From Nereocystis luetkeana (taxonomy: Eukaryota > Sar > Phaeophyceae > Laminariales > Laminariaceae), in the NCBI GenBank assembly GCA_031213475.1, contig JARUPZ010000026.1, forward strand, positions 5,873,785 to 5,937,784: 64,000 bases of DNA. The letters are read 5' to 3'. Every line of letters starts with the position of its first letter. The stretch's first letter is position 1. A program made the translations under genes and the position numbers. Below the pieces are notes generated by a model. The model saw nothing but the letters and a program-made list of their open reading frames with translations. It made no database searches and was not told the origin of the DNA. This document shows positions 29,253-41,401 of the stretch, one piece after another.

Positions 29253-30659
29253 GGGCTCAACGTCATCTCGGCGAAGTGGGTGTTCGCCTGGAAGTCCAAC
29301 GAGCATGGTGATGTGGTGCGGGCGAAAGCAAGGCTGGTGGCACGAGGTTTCAAGCAGCGTGAGGGTATTGATTTCTTTGAGACTTTTGCTCCGACCCCTG
29401 CAGCGTCTTGTTTCCGTTTGCTGGGTGCCGTTGCGTGCGAGTTGGGTCTGGATTTGTGTCATTTTGATGCTGAGCAAGCATTCGTGCAGTCGAGTTTGGA
29501 GGAGGATGTTTTCATGCGACTGCCCCCTGGCTGCGGCGAAATGTCCGGTAAGGTAGTCAGGTTGAACCGCAGTCTCTATGGCTTGAAGCAAGCGTCGAGG
29601 TCGTGGCACAACCACCTTCTCACTCACATGAAGAGTCTAGGCTTTGAGCAGAGCCCCGCTGACGCGTGTGTCATGAGGTTGGTCGAGTCGGGCTCTGTCT
29701 CCATAGTAACAGTGGTTCATGTGGATGATATTTTTGCTGTAGGGCGCAAGGCTAGGTGCGATCAGTTCTGTGAAGACCTGAACAGCCTTGTTCCGATCAA
29801 CAATCTGGGCGAGTTGCGGTGGTATGCTGGTTGTTGTTTTTCGAGGGATTGGGATGCTGGTACTTTGACGATTTCGCAGCAGGCGTTCGCTGAAAGGACC
29901 GCGGCGAGGTTTGGTGTTAGTTCCGGGAGGAATAATCCGCTTTCGACTGGTGTGAAGCTCGAAGAGTTCGACGAGAATGAACCCGTGGGTGATTGGCCTT
30001 TCCGCGAGTTGGTGGGGTGCTTGATGTGGCTTGCGAACCAAACACGACCGGATATTGCGAACGCGGTGAGGGCGGTAGCGAGGTACACGAATAGGCCGAG
30101 GGAAGTACACTGGGAGACAGCGGTCGGTATTTTAGAGTATGTTTTTTCTACGAGTGATTTCGGCATTACGTTTCAGAAGGGTAGCGGGCTTGAACTGGTA
30201 GCGTTTGCGGATGCGGACTACGCCAACAAAGCCACTGACAGGAGGTCAGTTTCAGGTGGGGCTATCATGTGTGCTGGGGCGTGTGTGTGCTGGTTTTCTA
30301 GGACACAGAAATGCGTTACGCTCTCGACCACTGAGGCCGAATATGTAGCACTAGCAGACACTATCAAGGAGGCGATGTTCTTGCGCTACGTTTGGAGTTT
30401 CATTTTTCCGGGGTTCGGGGAGCGATGCATTACGGTTTTCGAGGATAACGAGGGGGCAAGGCACCTGGCACAAAACCCAGTGTGCACGTCGAATTCTAAG
30501 CACATCGATGTTCGACACCACTTTTTGCGAGAGCTTATTTCCAAGGGGGAGTTTGTTATTACCCATGTAGAGTCGGAGGAGCAGCGCGCAGACTTCTTGA
30601 CAAAGCCGCTCAACAACATGGTTTTTCGTTACCACCGGGATTTTCTGATGAACCTTTGA
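29244..30659 (+). CDS. Copia reverse transcriptase-RNase H, copy 1 (via read-through)
   Basis: In the same frame as Gag-PR-IN, just after the UAG. The RT begins with the NVISAKWVFAWKS segment and KARLVARGFKQREGIDFFET, both typical of Copia RT, and has FDAEQAFVQSS (motif A), SLYGLKQASRSWHNHL and the active site VVHVDDIFAVG, with both Asp present but His in place of the usual Tyr. RNase H carries AFADADYANKATDRRSVSGG, TTEAEYVAL, FEDNEGA and HIDVRHHFLREL. It ends at TGA 30657-30659. The frame has no lesion. There is no good separate start codon near its 5' end, which favours fusion over independent initiation. Confidence 0.9.
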   Translation, partial: QPEGLNVISAKWVFAWKSNEHGDVVRAKARLVARGFKQREGIDFFETFAPTPAASCFRLLGAVACELGLDLCHFDAEQAFVQSSLEEDVFMRLPPGCGEMSGKVVRLNRSLYGLKQASRSWHNHLLTHMKSLGFEQSPADACVMRLVESGSVSIVTVVHVDDIFAVGRKARCDQFCEDLNSLVPINNLGELRWYAGCCFSRDWDAGTLTISQQAFAERTAARFGVSSGRNNPLSTGVKLEEFDENEPVGDWPFRELVGCLMWLANQTRPDIANAVRAVARYTNRPREVHWETAVGILEYVFSTSDFGITFQKGSGLELVAFADADYANKATDRRSVSGGAIMCAGACVCWFSRTQKCVTLSTTEAEYVALADTIKEAMFLRYVWSFIFPGFGERCITVFEDNEGARHLAQNPVCTSNSKHIDVRHHFLRELISKGEFVITHVESEEQRADFLTKPLNNMVFRYHRDFLMNL

Positions 30660-31366
30660 CGCCTTGTTTCCGAGATGTTTTATTTTAAGTTTTTTTTGTG
30701 TTTTCCGAGTGGTCACAACGTCAAATAAATTTCTAGTGGGGAAACCTATGTGCTATCTCGCATTACCGTCGCGATCTGTGTATCTATGGCGGGAGTAGGG
30801 GATAAGGGGAGACTCTTGTCCGGAGGAACGGGGTTCCTCGCGATCTCTGGCATTAAGTTTCTTGACTTGATTTTATTTTGATTGGCATGACCACTCCTGT
30901 GGTATTTTTCTGATGATACTTGTGATTTAGGTTTTTGACAAGGCTGAAGTGAGACTAGGAAGCGCCTGGGGGCGTGTGCGGTCCACATGAAAATGTTTTC
31001 CGACGTGAGAGAGGTCGGTAGAACTGAAGAGACACTGTGATATATTTGAATCAATTCCGCGGAAAATGCCGTTTTACCTGGCTGAATCCGAGAAGAATGC
31101 CGTTTTACCTGGCATTGGATTTCGGTATTTTTATATGTTTGCAACGGAGAGAGGCTATGGATTTGAGCATTTGAATACTGGTTTGAGGATTTGAGTGTTG
31201 ATTCGAGAATTTTATTTTTGAGTCACATGTTGGGTATTTGAGTTTCTGAAGTTCATATGAGTTGGTCATAAAGAAGAGATATATCGACCCAGCGAAGTCG
31301 TACATTGTCATGTTGCCGACCTGGGGGGATATTGAAGTATGGTCCGTGTATAGTGAGCAGGGGGGG
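30660..31366 (+). other. 3' non-coding region and polypurine tract, Copia copy 1
   Basis: About 700 bases with no frame. A direct repeat AATGCCGTTTTACCTGGC occurs twice (about 31066 and 31095). The polypurine tract AGCAGGGGGG lies at 31357-31366. A similar GGGGGGATATTGA at about 31323-31335 looks like a decayed second tract. Confidence 0.6.
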
Positions 31367-31632
31367 TATTGACTGTGCTCAATAGACACGACGTAGATGT
31401 TTCATTTAGTATCTGATAATCAGGGAGTTCCATATATTGATGTGGGATTATAAGAGCGGGAGATTAATTGTGCCTGCAATGTGATGGATAATCCTGTGGA
31501 TGCGCCGCCACCTGAGTCACTCGACAGCACTGATACGTAATAATATATATAAGAGAAGTTCCGTGTTATTGTCTGGAGTCAACCACGCGTTCCCGTGCCA
31601 GCTGCGTCTATACCTTTAGAGATCAATCAACA
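31367..31632 (+). repeat. 3' LTR, Copia copy 1
   Basis: 266 bases, TATTGACTG to ATCAACA, the same length as both LTRs of copy 2. It differs from the 5' LTR of its own element by one substitution and 8 extra bases. Confidence 0.85.
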
Positions 31633-31637
31633 AAGTT

Positions 31638-34297
31638 GTAGTCTTTGCGAACCAAGGGTTCCCAAGGAGGCCGGCGTCCCCGGTGGTTTTGTAGGTGTGT
31701 TATAGATCGGGAGCATACAGTTCATGAGGTCTAGGGTCAGGATGAGGCAAGCAGCTCAGGCATGATAATGAGCCTATTCGAAGGATCGTCGTTTAACAGA
31801 CAAATCTGAAAAATGGGAACGAAGCCTAAAATGAGAACCAAGCCGTATCTCCAGAACCATGTGGTGTATCAGAGAACCAAAATGATCCTGCGAAACCCCT
31901 TGGCCAGCCCTGTGAGAGGAGCTCGTCAGAACGGTCATGCTCCATCTCGTGCCTTCGGGTGGGCGCAAAAAGCGATATACGCTGGCTCTATTGTGATTTC
32001 TCTAGATGCTGGCTACCGCGGCGATGCCGAGGACTTCCAGCCTGAGCGACAGCTCATTCGAAGGCTGCTGTACAGCCCCACAGGACTGTCAACTTTTTTT
32101 CTTGGAGTTGTACACAATTGGTTTGCTTTCTAAAAAAAACCGTCCGTTCCCATTTTTTGTTTCGTTCCCATTTTTCCGTTTTGTCTGTTGTTTACAGTCC
32201 GCATCAGATGGAGTAGGATTACAACAACACTTACTTGACTTCAATATATATGCAAATATACAAATAGTAGAGAACACCAGATCAACCTCAAGTCTGGCCA
32301 CGATCCAACCGAGTCGAGACGTGCGCTCGGACGTGTTCCGGAGAGATAGAGCGTGCTTCTGACGCTAGGGAGAAGGTCTCCCAGGTTTGTAGATGATAAA
32401 CTGATTGCTTTGTGCCCAGGTCGATAGCGATGACCAAGGCAACATGTAGGACCACCGAGAGGAGGACTAGAAGATACTAGGAGTGGCAATCCACAAATTA
32501 ATTGAGGGAGGGGCCGTAAATGACGCGGCCCCTGCTGATACAAAACGCAAGTCATAATAACTCCTGAAACGGTCCAAAACCGTAACATCGCCCCTAGAAT
32601 AATGCGAAGAACTGAGCAAGATGCTATAGCAATCTTCGACGATGACCAAGGGTAAATAACCCCAATATTCTATACAAAAATAATGATCTCGGGGATAGGC
32701 AAGTAAGAACAAACCGAAAAAGCAAGGGCCATCAGAGGGAAATCCCCGATAAAAAAACCTCACCCTTGCCTTTTCACTGCGAGTTTGACTGCCTGACCAA
32801 TATTCAATGATTTATAGTCTCTCTACCACACTTGTTCAACTGTGAATAAGTGCAGTGCACTAACGCCTAGGCTTAAACCGCCATTAACGCGTTCTCCGAA
32901 CGGGTCAAAAGTCAATACCCGTGTAAGTTATGTCCCCCCAAATAAACAGAAAATAAACGAGGAGGTCGCATCATCAACACATCCATTTGCCCACTACAAG
33001 GCACTGAAGAGACAACCCCCATACAGCAAAAATGCCCAACAACTGATCTACGCCAGACTGACTCACTGCTACAACAAGCAGAAATCACTCAATCTCTCAC
33101 AAAAACACCTGCATCTTCGAACAGAACCAGACATATTCACGTCCTCGGCGAACGCTTATTATTATCGCTTCAGGTCTGGAACTGCTCCTCACTTGAATAC
33201 GAAATAGCACCCCATCAGGCACGGCAAAGTACGCTCCCTCTCAACCTAAACACACAAACATTTACGCAGTCACCTCATACACCCAGGACCCCTCCCCCGC
33301 TAGCACTACCAGGCACGGAAGAGTACGCCTCGTCGCAACCCAACACACACACACACACATTCTCACAGATCAGTCACAACATGCATCTAGCACCCCACAA
33401 TTCTATACCCAACTGTCCCACGCCCGACGGACGCACACCCTTTCATAGGCACACAACAACAAAGGACAGGAGCAGAAGATCTCCGTCTCCTCGGCGAACG
33501 CTTAGTGTCGCTTCTGGTCTGCGACTGATCCATACAGCGACTGGTCAGCTCCTTCCAATTTTGGTCGTTGGGCAGTACCTGGCACGATCAAGGCATTGAA
33601 GCGAGAGTGCAGCGCACGGGCGCGAACGAGCGATGGACGGACAAGACACCGAAGCGAGGGAGCGGTGGAGCGAGCCGTGGACGAGTACGACACCGGATCG
33701 AGGGAACGCACATTGTCGGAGCGAGGGAGCCGCGCAGCGAGCGGCGGACGGCAAGACACCGGAGCGAGACAAAGCACGGCGTCGAAGTGAGGGAGTGGCG
33801 CACGGGCAAGACATCGGTGCAAGGGAGCGGTACACGGGAAAGCGAGGGAATAATAGCGCACGCCAGGTAGAGAGGGGACGGCGCACGGGAAAGCGATTAA
33901 ACGGCGTAACGGCAAAGCGAGACAAGAAGAGAGGAAACGGCGCACGGGAAAGCGAGGGAGCGGTCCACAGGGCGTGATGCTCGATAATCGCTCCAGCTCT
34001 TCAACTGCTCCATCTCGCGGCGGGTTGGCTCCTCCCGATTCTGGTCGCTGTAGCGTAGTCGCCAGTAGCGGTCTCTGTAATCGTACACTTGATTCTACGG
34101 TCTGAGATCGCTACCAAAAAAACGTCTTTTCGTAAAGCGATTCCTATCGGAAACAGGGGCAAGGCTGATCCGGGTTGGTGATATCTGAGCCGCTTGGTTG
34201 ATCTCGGTGACCTCATGCCGTTGCAGGCTTCCGACGAACGCGTCGCCCTCCCCCCGTCAACGAGAATAGAAACGAAAAATGACCGTAACAGGTGGTC
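31638..34297. other. Spacer with a purine-rich degenerate tandem tract
   Basis: No gene recognised. Positions 33600-33970 are a degenerate short-period repeat (GGCGCACGGGAAAGCGAGGG-like units). Related segments flank it (CAGCTCCTTCCAATTTTGGT at 33547 and GGCTCCTCCCGATTCTGGTC at 34026). A CTCGGCGAACGCTTA block occurs at about 33143 and 33494. A (CA)n run lies at about 33344-33359. Confidence 0.4.
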
Positions 34298-34615
34298 CGC
34301 GTGTCTATCAAGATCAATTTCTTCGTGGGTCCAAGTGCCACCGAGTGCGTGCTCGTACGAGTACGGACTTTTTCTTGCATAAAAAAATGATTAGCGGAAA
34401 GCGCGAGAGCGTGAGTTAGCTACTACTTTCGATGAAAATCGACGAGCAGTGAGAATGCTGAACCCTATGCGCGACAAAAAATAAAGGCACGTACGTGCCG
34501 GGGGGGGAGAAAATGGTAGACACCTGTGACCACGGCTTGTCCAGAAGCTCGTTGAGGGTAAAAACCTCCTACCTGGTACGATTTAGGCTGGAAAGTAAAA
34601 GTGAAAATTATTATA
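34298..34615 (+). repeat. Dispersed repeat R1, copy 2 (empty site)
   Basis: Matches 10668-10943 plus 11467-11510 without the fold-back insertion, keeping a single TTA at about 34592. Relative to copy 1 it has extra bases containing CCTGGTACG at about 34571, just before the TTA. Confidence 0.6.
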
Positions 34616-34732
34616 GAAAAAAAAAACGGCTCCACAGATAAAAGTATTTGAAAAAACGAAAATCCTACCTGGTACAATATTTTTTAGTTCCTTACAAACT
34701 ACAGCGCAGCATACGTACCAGGGTATATATAC

Positions 34733-34865
<133 letters not shown>

Positions 34866-34877
34866 CTCACATTATTA

Positions 34878-36345
34878 ACTCTCTGACGAAGGAGTCCGTG
34901 GTCACGCAAAGGTGCTGGAGCCCAAGGAAGATCCGAAAAACAAAAAAAAACGAAAATTCGGCTGCCTAAAAATACACGAGACGAAGAAAGCGCACACGAG
35001 CTAAAACCCATGTATGTGCAAACTGAACTAACATGGCCGCGGGAATATCCTCTCAACTACAACATAGAGTACCCCCGTTCCCACCACTAACCAACTCGTG
35101 ACTGCTGACTACAGCGGATGCTGTCTGAAGTGCTGCCTGCACCGTACGAAACGTACGGTAGTCTTGAAAACGAAAGAGGAACACACCAGTACCTGCCTGC
35201 TATCTGGAGTGCTGTCGGAGTGAAGACTCGCGGATATGCAGTGAAAAAAGGAGCAATCGAACATTACTACCACACGAATATCAACGATCGCCATCTCTTC
35301 CTGGACTGTCTGACACAAAAAGGTGCAGCACAGTTATGGTACCACGTCCCTGATAATTGCGTACCGGTAGGTTATTCCCCATGAAGGGTAAACAACTCGT
35401 TAAACTACAAAGACCAGTCAGTGACGACGTTAACAACAAGTACCGGTAGATACTATTCTGCCTCGTGAAAAACAATAATACCAGGAAAAAACAAACTATG
35501 ACTGCTTCTCTCGTGATGATAGTGTGCGCGCAGATCATGGGTCCCCGTGCACCGTCTTCCTGCCGCTCTTCATTGGCCGCCTCATCGCCTTGGCCCAATC
35601 CACCCGCTCCTTTGCGCGTGCACTCGTTGCCATTCCCTTCCAGTCGATTCCCTTTCTCCGTCATCCTGAAAAACAAAATGCTCCTCGCACTTGCGGTTCT
35701 GTATATATACCATGGTATATATTACTACAGTAGTAGTAGGCATACATACATACGCGAAGTAACAGTTGACTGCTGTGCCGTCGTAGGACACAATAGTTTA
35801 ACGAGTTGTATACCCTTCATGGGGAATAACCTACGCAATTTTCAGGGGCGTGGTATCATAACTGTGCTGCACCTTTTTGTGTCGGATAATCCTGGAAAAG
35901 ATAGCGATCGTTGATATTCGTGTGGTAGTAAGGTTCGATTGCTCCTTTTTTCACTGCATAATATATATCCGCGAGTCTTCACTCTGACAGCACTCCAGAT
36001 AGCAGGCAGGTGTGTTCCTCTTTCGTTTTCACGACTACCGTGCGTTTCGTACGGTGCACCGGCAGCACTTCAGACAGCATCCGCTGTAGTCAGCAGCCAC
36101 GAGTTGGTTAGTGGTGGGAACGGGGGTACTCTTCTATGTTATAGTTGAGAGGATATACCCGTGGCCATGTTAGTTCAGTTTGCACATTGGTTTTAGCTCG
36201 TGTGCCCCTTTCTTCGTCTCGTGTATTTTGAGGCAGCCGAATTTTCGTTTTTTTTCGTTTTTTTTTTCGTTTTTTCGGATCTTCCTAGGGCTCCAGCACA
36301 TTTTGTGTGACCACGGACTCCTTCGTCAGAGAGTTAACAACAACA
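34878..36345. repeat. Large imperfect palindrome (two arms of about 530-550 bp)
   Basis: Arm 34878-35405 and arm 35797-36345 are inverted copies at roughly 90% identity by eye, with about 390 bases between. Both outer ends carry GTTAACTCTCTGACGAAGGA or its near match next to (GTT)n. The arms contain GATGCTGTCTGAAGTGCTGC, GTGAAGACTCGCGGATAT and ACCACACGAATATCAACGAT. The outer 60 bases of each arm resemble the 3' end of the AAC-tailed LINE, so the structure may be two head-to-head retrocopies. Short indels distinguish the arms. Confidence 0.7.
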
Positions 36346-36353
36346 ACAACAGT

Positions 36354-37439
36354 AAGATGATACCCGCGGCACTCTCTCTGCGGTCGTAATACAAGTAGGT
36401 CAGCTTTGAAGATAGATTTCGAAGCAGCGTGCCCCGCCTCATCGACTTGGGAGCTAAAGCTCACCATTCCCCGGCCTGCTCTGCTATTAATAATTGTGTA
36501 CCTGGTAATCAGTTATGTCGGGTTTGCGTGCATATTACCGGGTAAATATTTTTTGTTTTTATTACATTTTTACCAATCCGCCGGTGGATAAAAACAATAA
36601 TAAAAATAATAATAAAAAAATCAGCCGGTGTCGAACCGATTGGTTGTTCAAACTTCAGAACCGACTGGTTAACCGTTGTTGTTCAAACTTCAGCTCTCAT
36701 CTAATCAGAAGAACACATACATGCATGAGACCACATGAATGCGCAAAAATGCGCTCAAAGCCAGTCAGTGTTCAAAAGTATCGGTATTATTGTCCAACAG
36801 GGCAAGAGAGAGGGAGGAGGAGGAGAGAAGGGAAGGCGTGGACGAGTGAGAGTGGGCACGGTCGATCGATCATGGAGCTCTCAGCTCTCAAAACCCCTAG
36901 CATGCAGTCAAGACTAAAACTCGAACCGAAAACCTCGGCTGAACTAGAAACGGTATTTCGGGGTTTTCTGTCGCACGCAAACCCGGCATACTACTACCAC
37001 ACTTACTTACTTGCACGTTTAGATTTCGTGTCGGCGTGTGTCATTTTAACCTATATAGCTCTCGTTGCAACACTAGCGCAGGCTGCTGTTGCTACTGGCG
37101 CTTGGGCACGTTGACCCGACCTGACCCCCGAGAGGGACAGGTGCGGTGGAGATAGCGACCCGGGAGAGTCATCTCTCCCGGGTATTATTGTGGGACTTGG
37201 ACACCGGCTGAAGTGCTTCCCTCTGCGGCGGGCCCTGCCTGATCTAACTCAGCAGCCGCGCACACACGCGCACTGCGGAGATTCTGCTAAGAGTTAGGCC
37301 TAGCGTTAGAGTTCCTATCGGAGTGGTGGCCGTCGGCCGTCGTTAGCCGAAGCCGAAAAAGTCAGCTCGGAGTCGGCAACAAAAAGAAAGAAAAAAAACG
37401 AGTACCTACTATTTTTACGGGGGACTAAATAGTTTTGCC
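36354..37439. other. No recognisable gene
   Basis: Mixed-composition spacer. A hairpin-like CCCGGGAGAGTCATCTCTCC lies at about 37160-37180. A TTTTTACGGGGGACTAAATAG at about 37410-37430 may be a scrap of the 111-bp MITE end. Confidence 0.35.
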
Positions 37440-37720
37440 TTTTTTTTGCGTTTTGCTATCATCTGCTTCTGGTTTTTGTTTTGTTTTGTTTTTTTGCTTC
37501 GCTTCATCTTCTTTTTCAGGGTTTTGTCTGCTATTATTAATAGTCTCCTTTTTGCTTCCCTGGTGTCCGCAGTGGTGGAGTACGTATGCTTGTTTTTTGT
37601 TTTGCCTCTGTTTTACTTGAGGTATTTCTTCCACTCCAGAGTTATTGGAGCCTGTCCTGCGACCACGGACTGCATTGTATTGTGAGTTAATGTGAGAACA
37701 ACAACAACAAAACAGCAACA
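37440..37720 (+). mobile_element. LINE 3' end, 5'-truncated, (AAC)n tail
   Basis: Clearly similar to the minus strand of 4205-4500: GCTTCATCTTCTTTTT, CTATTAATAGTCTCCTTTTT, CCCTGGTGTCCGCAGTGGTG, GGTATTTCTTCCACTCCAGA, ACTGCATTGTATTGTGAGTT, then AACAACAACAAC. The internal open frame is a by-product of T/C richness. It shows that this 3' region moves as a unit. Confidence 0.55.
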
Positions 37721-37734
37721 ATATTATAGTCGTA

Positions 37735-37850
37735 ACTCAGATCCGGGAGGGGGCACACATAGCAGGCTATCCTTACTCCTTACCCCGTCGTCCCCAATAA
37801 ATACGTACGTACGGTTCGTGCCTTCATTTTATCGCGAAAAGGATACATGC
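37735..37850 (-). mobile_element. SINE1 fragment, minus strand
   Basis: On the minus strand it reads TTTATCGCGATAAAAT-like and ATGAAGGCACGAACCGTACG, then GCCTGCTATGTGTGCCCCC and CCGGATCTGAGTTACG, matching the body of SINE1 with internal changes. A second scrap with CCGGGGTCACATAGCAGCTG lies at about 39640. Confidence 0.45.
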
Positions 37851-38082
37851 CGGGTACAACTACTACTGCTGTATGCCGTAGTATTAATTAGTCGAATGGA
37901 GACCGAGATATAACCATGAAAAAGCCGAATGACGGAAGTAATTCGTTATACATACGCGTATAACGTATGTGTGCCAACCGACATCTTCTGCATGCGCTTT
38001 TCGACCTCAACAGAAAAAAATGTACGGCGGCTACGTATAGAACAGCAACTTTGATTGAGCATACATATAGGCTAATGTCGCC

Positions 38083-38415
38083 CCGGTGGTTCAAGTGGTT
38101 AACCTCGAATTCTACTTGTTTGAGTCCTGGGTTCGAGCCCCAGGTGGGTCGGACTTTGACTTTATTTGCAAAAATAAAAAAGGATTCAATTGTTGAGAGC
38201 GCCTTGCAGCGTGGGCAGGCACAATTCGATGCGAGTCGACGAGGGAAGAAAAGGCTGAAATCTTCTCGCGATAAAAATGAAGGCACGTACCGTAGCGGGA
38301 AGGGGGGAGAAGAGCCTGCTATGTGACCCCGGATCTGAGTTACGAGTTGGAAGGAGAGAGAGAAGAAGATGTGCGAAGATATTGAATGGTATGAGAAAAA
38401 AAAAAGAAAAAAAAG
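38083..38415 (+). mobile_element. SINE1, full-length tRNA-derived copy 2
   Basis: Same order as copy 1: box A-like GGTTCAAGTGGTTAACC, T-arm CTGGG-TTCGAGC-CCCAG, body, and A-rich tail from about 38395. Sequence is very close to copy 1, so the family has been active fairly recently. No clear target duplication seen. Confidence 0.7.
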
Positions 38416-39930
38416 ATACTGGTAGGATTTAGTGAAGCGCTCGCCGCTGGGCACAACATCTTGATCCAAATTTCTTAGCGCCCCCCCCAGAAGTGACGAA
38501 GTATGACCCTTACGTTGGGGTGTATTTATTATACGTACCGAGCACATATATATACCACAGATACGTTGTTCTAACAATTATAGAACTACTTATAGATATC
38601 TCACTCTCTGAGCGTGCTCGGTTGGTGTCATACATCCCTGGCCTCTCAGAGCTCCCACCTGGGAACCGCCTCGCTTTATTACTTGGCGGACCTTTCCAAC
38701 GGTTCTTTTGCTTTTTCCATCTCTCTTGGCACTTTCGGTCCTTTTTTCCTTTTTCTTCTTGCGTTTCGTGTGCGTGCGTGTACTCCGAGCACGGTACCGT
38801 GGGCGAGCCCGGCGCCGTCGCGGATATCAGCGGGTGCTGGCGGGTGAAGGGGGGGTTGCAAGGAGCGCGGTCGCCGTTTTCGTGACTACTAACTAGGCGT
38901 CGCGTGTGCTTCACAGACACGAGGGATGCATGAATGGGCTCGGTCTGGTCTCCATTTATTTGTGATTTTTGATAGAGTACGTACGATTATTTAATCGTTT
39001 GGGATTGGCAGATAAGATTCAAGCGGTGCTTATTTTTGCGACCACGCTAGAGCTGAAACAGAGAGCTGCGCAGTCTGAGCACCAACATTTTGTCGAGCTG
39101 GCGAACGACGGCCACGATGAGCACCGGGCTTCACGACGGGCGGGCGACGGGGCCGACTGTGGTAGAGAGTGAGGGAAGCTTTAACCGGACCGAATCGGCG
39201 GCGAGGTGGTCGTGAGGGGGGCGGGTGGCGTACGAGGCTGAGAGAGAAGCTTTGCTGTTCATTTGTTTTTTTTTACCGGTGCAAGGTGTTCCAATCAAAC
39301 ATTACATGAGGGGACGGGGGTTTTGTTTTTTCTTTCCATATTTTTCGGTTTCATTTTCATTGTTTTTGTGGTGCTGCCGTGCCGTGCTGCACTTTCTCTT
39401 TCGTACATGCAGCAAGAATAGATAAAGAAGAAAATAAGTACCCTACCTGGGGTATGTACGTACGTACGTACGGCATGTATGTGAGGGAGCGTATGTGGCG
39501 TCTGAGCTGTTTGTATGTATGTATGTGGCGTACGAGCTGTTTTTCCAGTTGAGCCGGTTATTTTTTTTTGTGTCTTCCATCCTATTATTATCTTCGCGCT
39601 TCCTTTCCCTGTACCTACCTGTTGTCGACACCCAGAGATCCGGGGTCACATAGCAGCTGTAGTAGTAGTAGTAGTGGTGGTGGTATTAGTAGTTGGCTCT
39701 CCCCCATCCCCACTACGGTACGGCCTTGCGTTGTTAGCGTGAGAAGGGTGTAGCAGTCCCTTCCCTCGCCGACTCGCGTCGACTTGTACTCAGGGCCAAA
39801 TAAATACCAAAATACAAAATAAAAGGGGGGATTCGCCGCAGTGGGCAGACGCCCGCCTTGGCTCCGCGCATGCCCGCAATGACCGAGGATGCACGATCGA
39901 TCGCAAGCAACTCGAGGCCGTAAATACGAC
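38416..39930. other. No recognisable gene
   Basis: Spacer with a (ACGT)-type run at about 39456-39470 and a GTA/GTG run at 39658-39690. No coding frame resembles a known family. Confidence 0.35.
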
Positions 39931-40299
39931 AGTGCTGCAAAGGGGTACTACTGTACATTGCAAATAAGCCGTGTTTATTATTTGAGCGAAGAGAAGGAAA
40001 ACATTGGGATCAGATTCACTGACCGAGCAACAAAAAAAGCTCGGCGCATGCTCGCTCGTGTTAAGGTCCCAGTCTGTAGGGCTACTATTCATAGTCCAAG
40101 GTTAGCCGATTGCCTACCCAGTCCAAGCCTTACAACACTATTTATTCCCCCCTTCGGAACAACGGGGTTGTTGATAATATATATTCGTATGAGGCAGAAC
40201 GTGCCTAGTCCGAAGGTCTTACAAAAAATCTCTCGAGACTCAGGAAGAGTACTTTATCAGATTCTTGAACATTGTCAAGAGGAAATTCACTCTTTTTAT

Positions 40300-40392
40300 T
40301 TCAAAACGTTTTTCATGGTGGACGTGAGATTCGAAGTCACGCCCAACAACCGATGTACTGCCGACGACGCCATTCGTTAAGGTATTATATCT
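40300..40392 (-). repeat. tRNA-like repeat (SINE2), part disrupted by Copia copy 2
   Basis: On the minus strand: CCTTAACGAATGGCGTCGTC, then GGCGTGACTTCGAATCTCAC and GTCCACCA, closely matching 47560-47625. The other half lies across the Copia insertion at 47184-47235, where the minus strand reads ACCCCAACGGACTAT. The TTCGAAT loop in a near-paired stem resembles a tRNA T-arm. Confidence 0.5.
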
Positions 40393-40397
40393 GGTAT

Positions 40398-40663
40398 TGT
40401 TGATTGATCTCTAAAGGTATAGACGCAGCTGGCACGGGAACGCGTGGTTGACTCCAGACAATAACACGGAACTTCTCTTATATATATTATTACGTATCAG
40501 TGCTGTCGAGTGACTCAGGTGGCGGCGCATCCACACGATTATCCATCACATTGCAGGCACAATTAATCTCCCGCTCTTATAATCCCACATCAATATATGG
40601 AACTCCCTGATTATCAGATACTAAATGAAACATCTACGTCGTGTCTATTGAGCACAGTCAATA
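40398..40663 (-). repeat. 3' LTR, Copia copy 2
   Basis: Minus-strand reading starts TATTGACTG and ends ATCAACA. Identical by eye to 46913-47178. Confidence 0.85.
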
Positions 40664-41401
40664 TCCCCCCTGCTCACTATACACGGACCATACTTCAATA
40701 TCCCCCCAGGTCGGCAACATGACAATGTACGACTTCGCTGGGTCGATATATCTCTTCTTTATGACCAACTCATATGAACTTCAGAAACTCAAATACCCAA
40801 CATGTGACTCAAAAATAAAATTCTCGAATCAACACTCAAATCCTCAAACCAGTATTCAAATGCTCAAATCCATAGCCTCTCTCCGTTGCAAACATATAAA
40901 AATACCGAAATCCAATGCCAGGTAAAACGGCATTCTTCTCGGATTCAGCCAGGTAAAACGGCATTTATTTTCCGCGGAATTGATTCAAATATATCAGTGT
41001 CTCTTCAGTCCTACCGACCTCTCTCAATTTCCGAATACTATCCAGACCTTCCCTCGTCGGAAAACATTTTCATGTGGACCGCACACGCCCCCAGGCGCTT
41101 CCTAGTCTCACTTCAGCCTTGTCAAAAACCTAAATCACAAGTATCATCAGAAAAATACCACAGGAGTGGTCATGCCAATCAAAATAAAATCAAGTCAAGA
41201 AACTTAATGCCAGAGATCGCGAGGAACCCCGTTCCTCCGGACAAGAGTCTCCCCTTATCCCCTACTCCCGCCATAGATACACAGATCGCGACGGTAATGC
41301 GAGATAGCACATAGGTTTCCCCACTAGAAATTTATTTGACGTTGTGACCACTCGGAAAACACAAAAAAAAACTTAAAATAAAACATCTCGGAAACAAGGC
41401 G

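Larger units (their letters stand above)
24972..31632 (+). mobile_element. Copia LTR retrotransposon, copy 1 (6661 bp)
   Basis: LTRs at 24972-25229 and 31367-31632 bound a Gag-PR-IN frame, an in-frame UAG, and an RT-RNase H frame, in the Copia order (integrase before RT). A 5-bp target duplication AAGTT flanks it (24967-24971, 31633-31637). The 5' LTR lacks 8 bases present in the 3' LTR (in the ATCTGATAATCAG region) and differs by one substitution (CGTGTGG against CCTGTGG). A polypurine tract AGCAGGGGGG ends at 31366. The primer-binding site after the 5' LTR (from 25230) does not obviously match an initiator tRNA 3' end. The copy is young; its zinc-knuckle His is lost. Confidence 0.9.
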
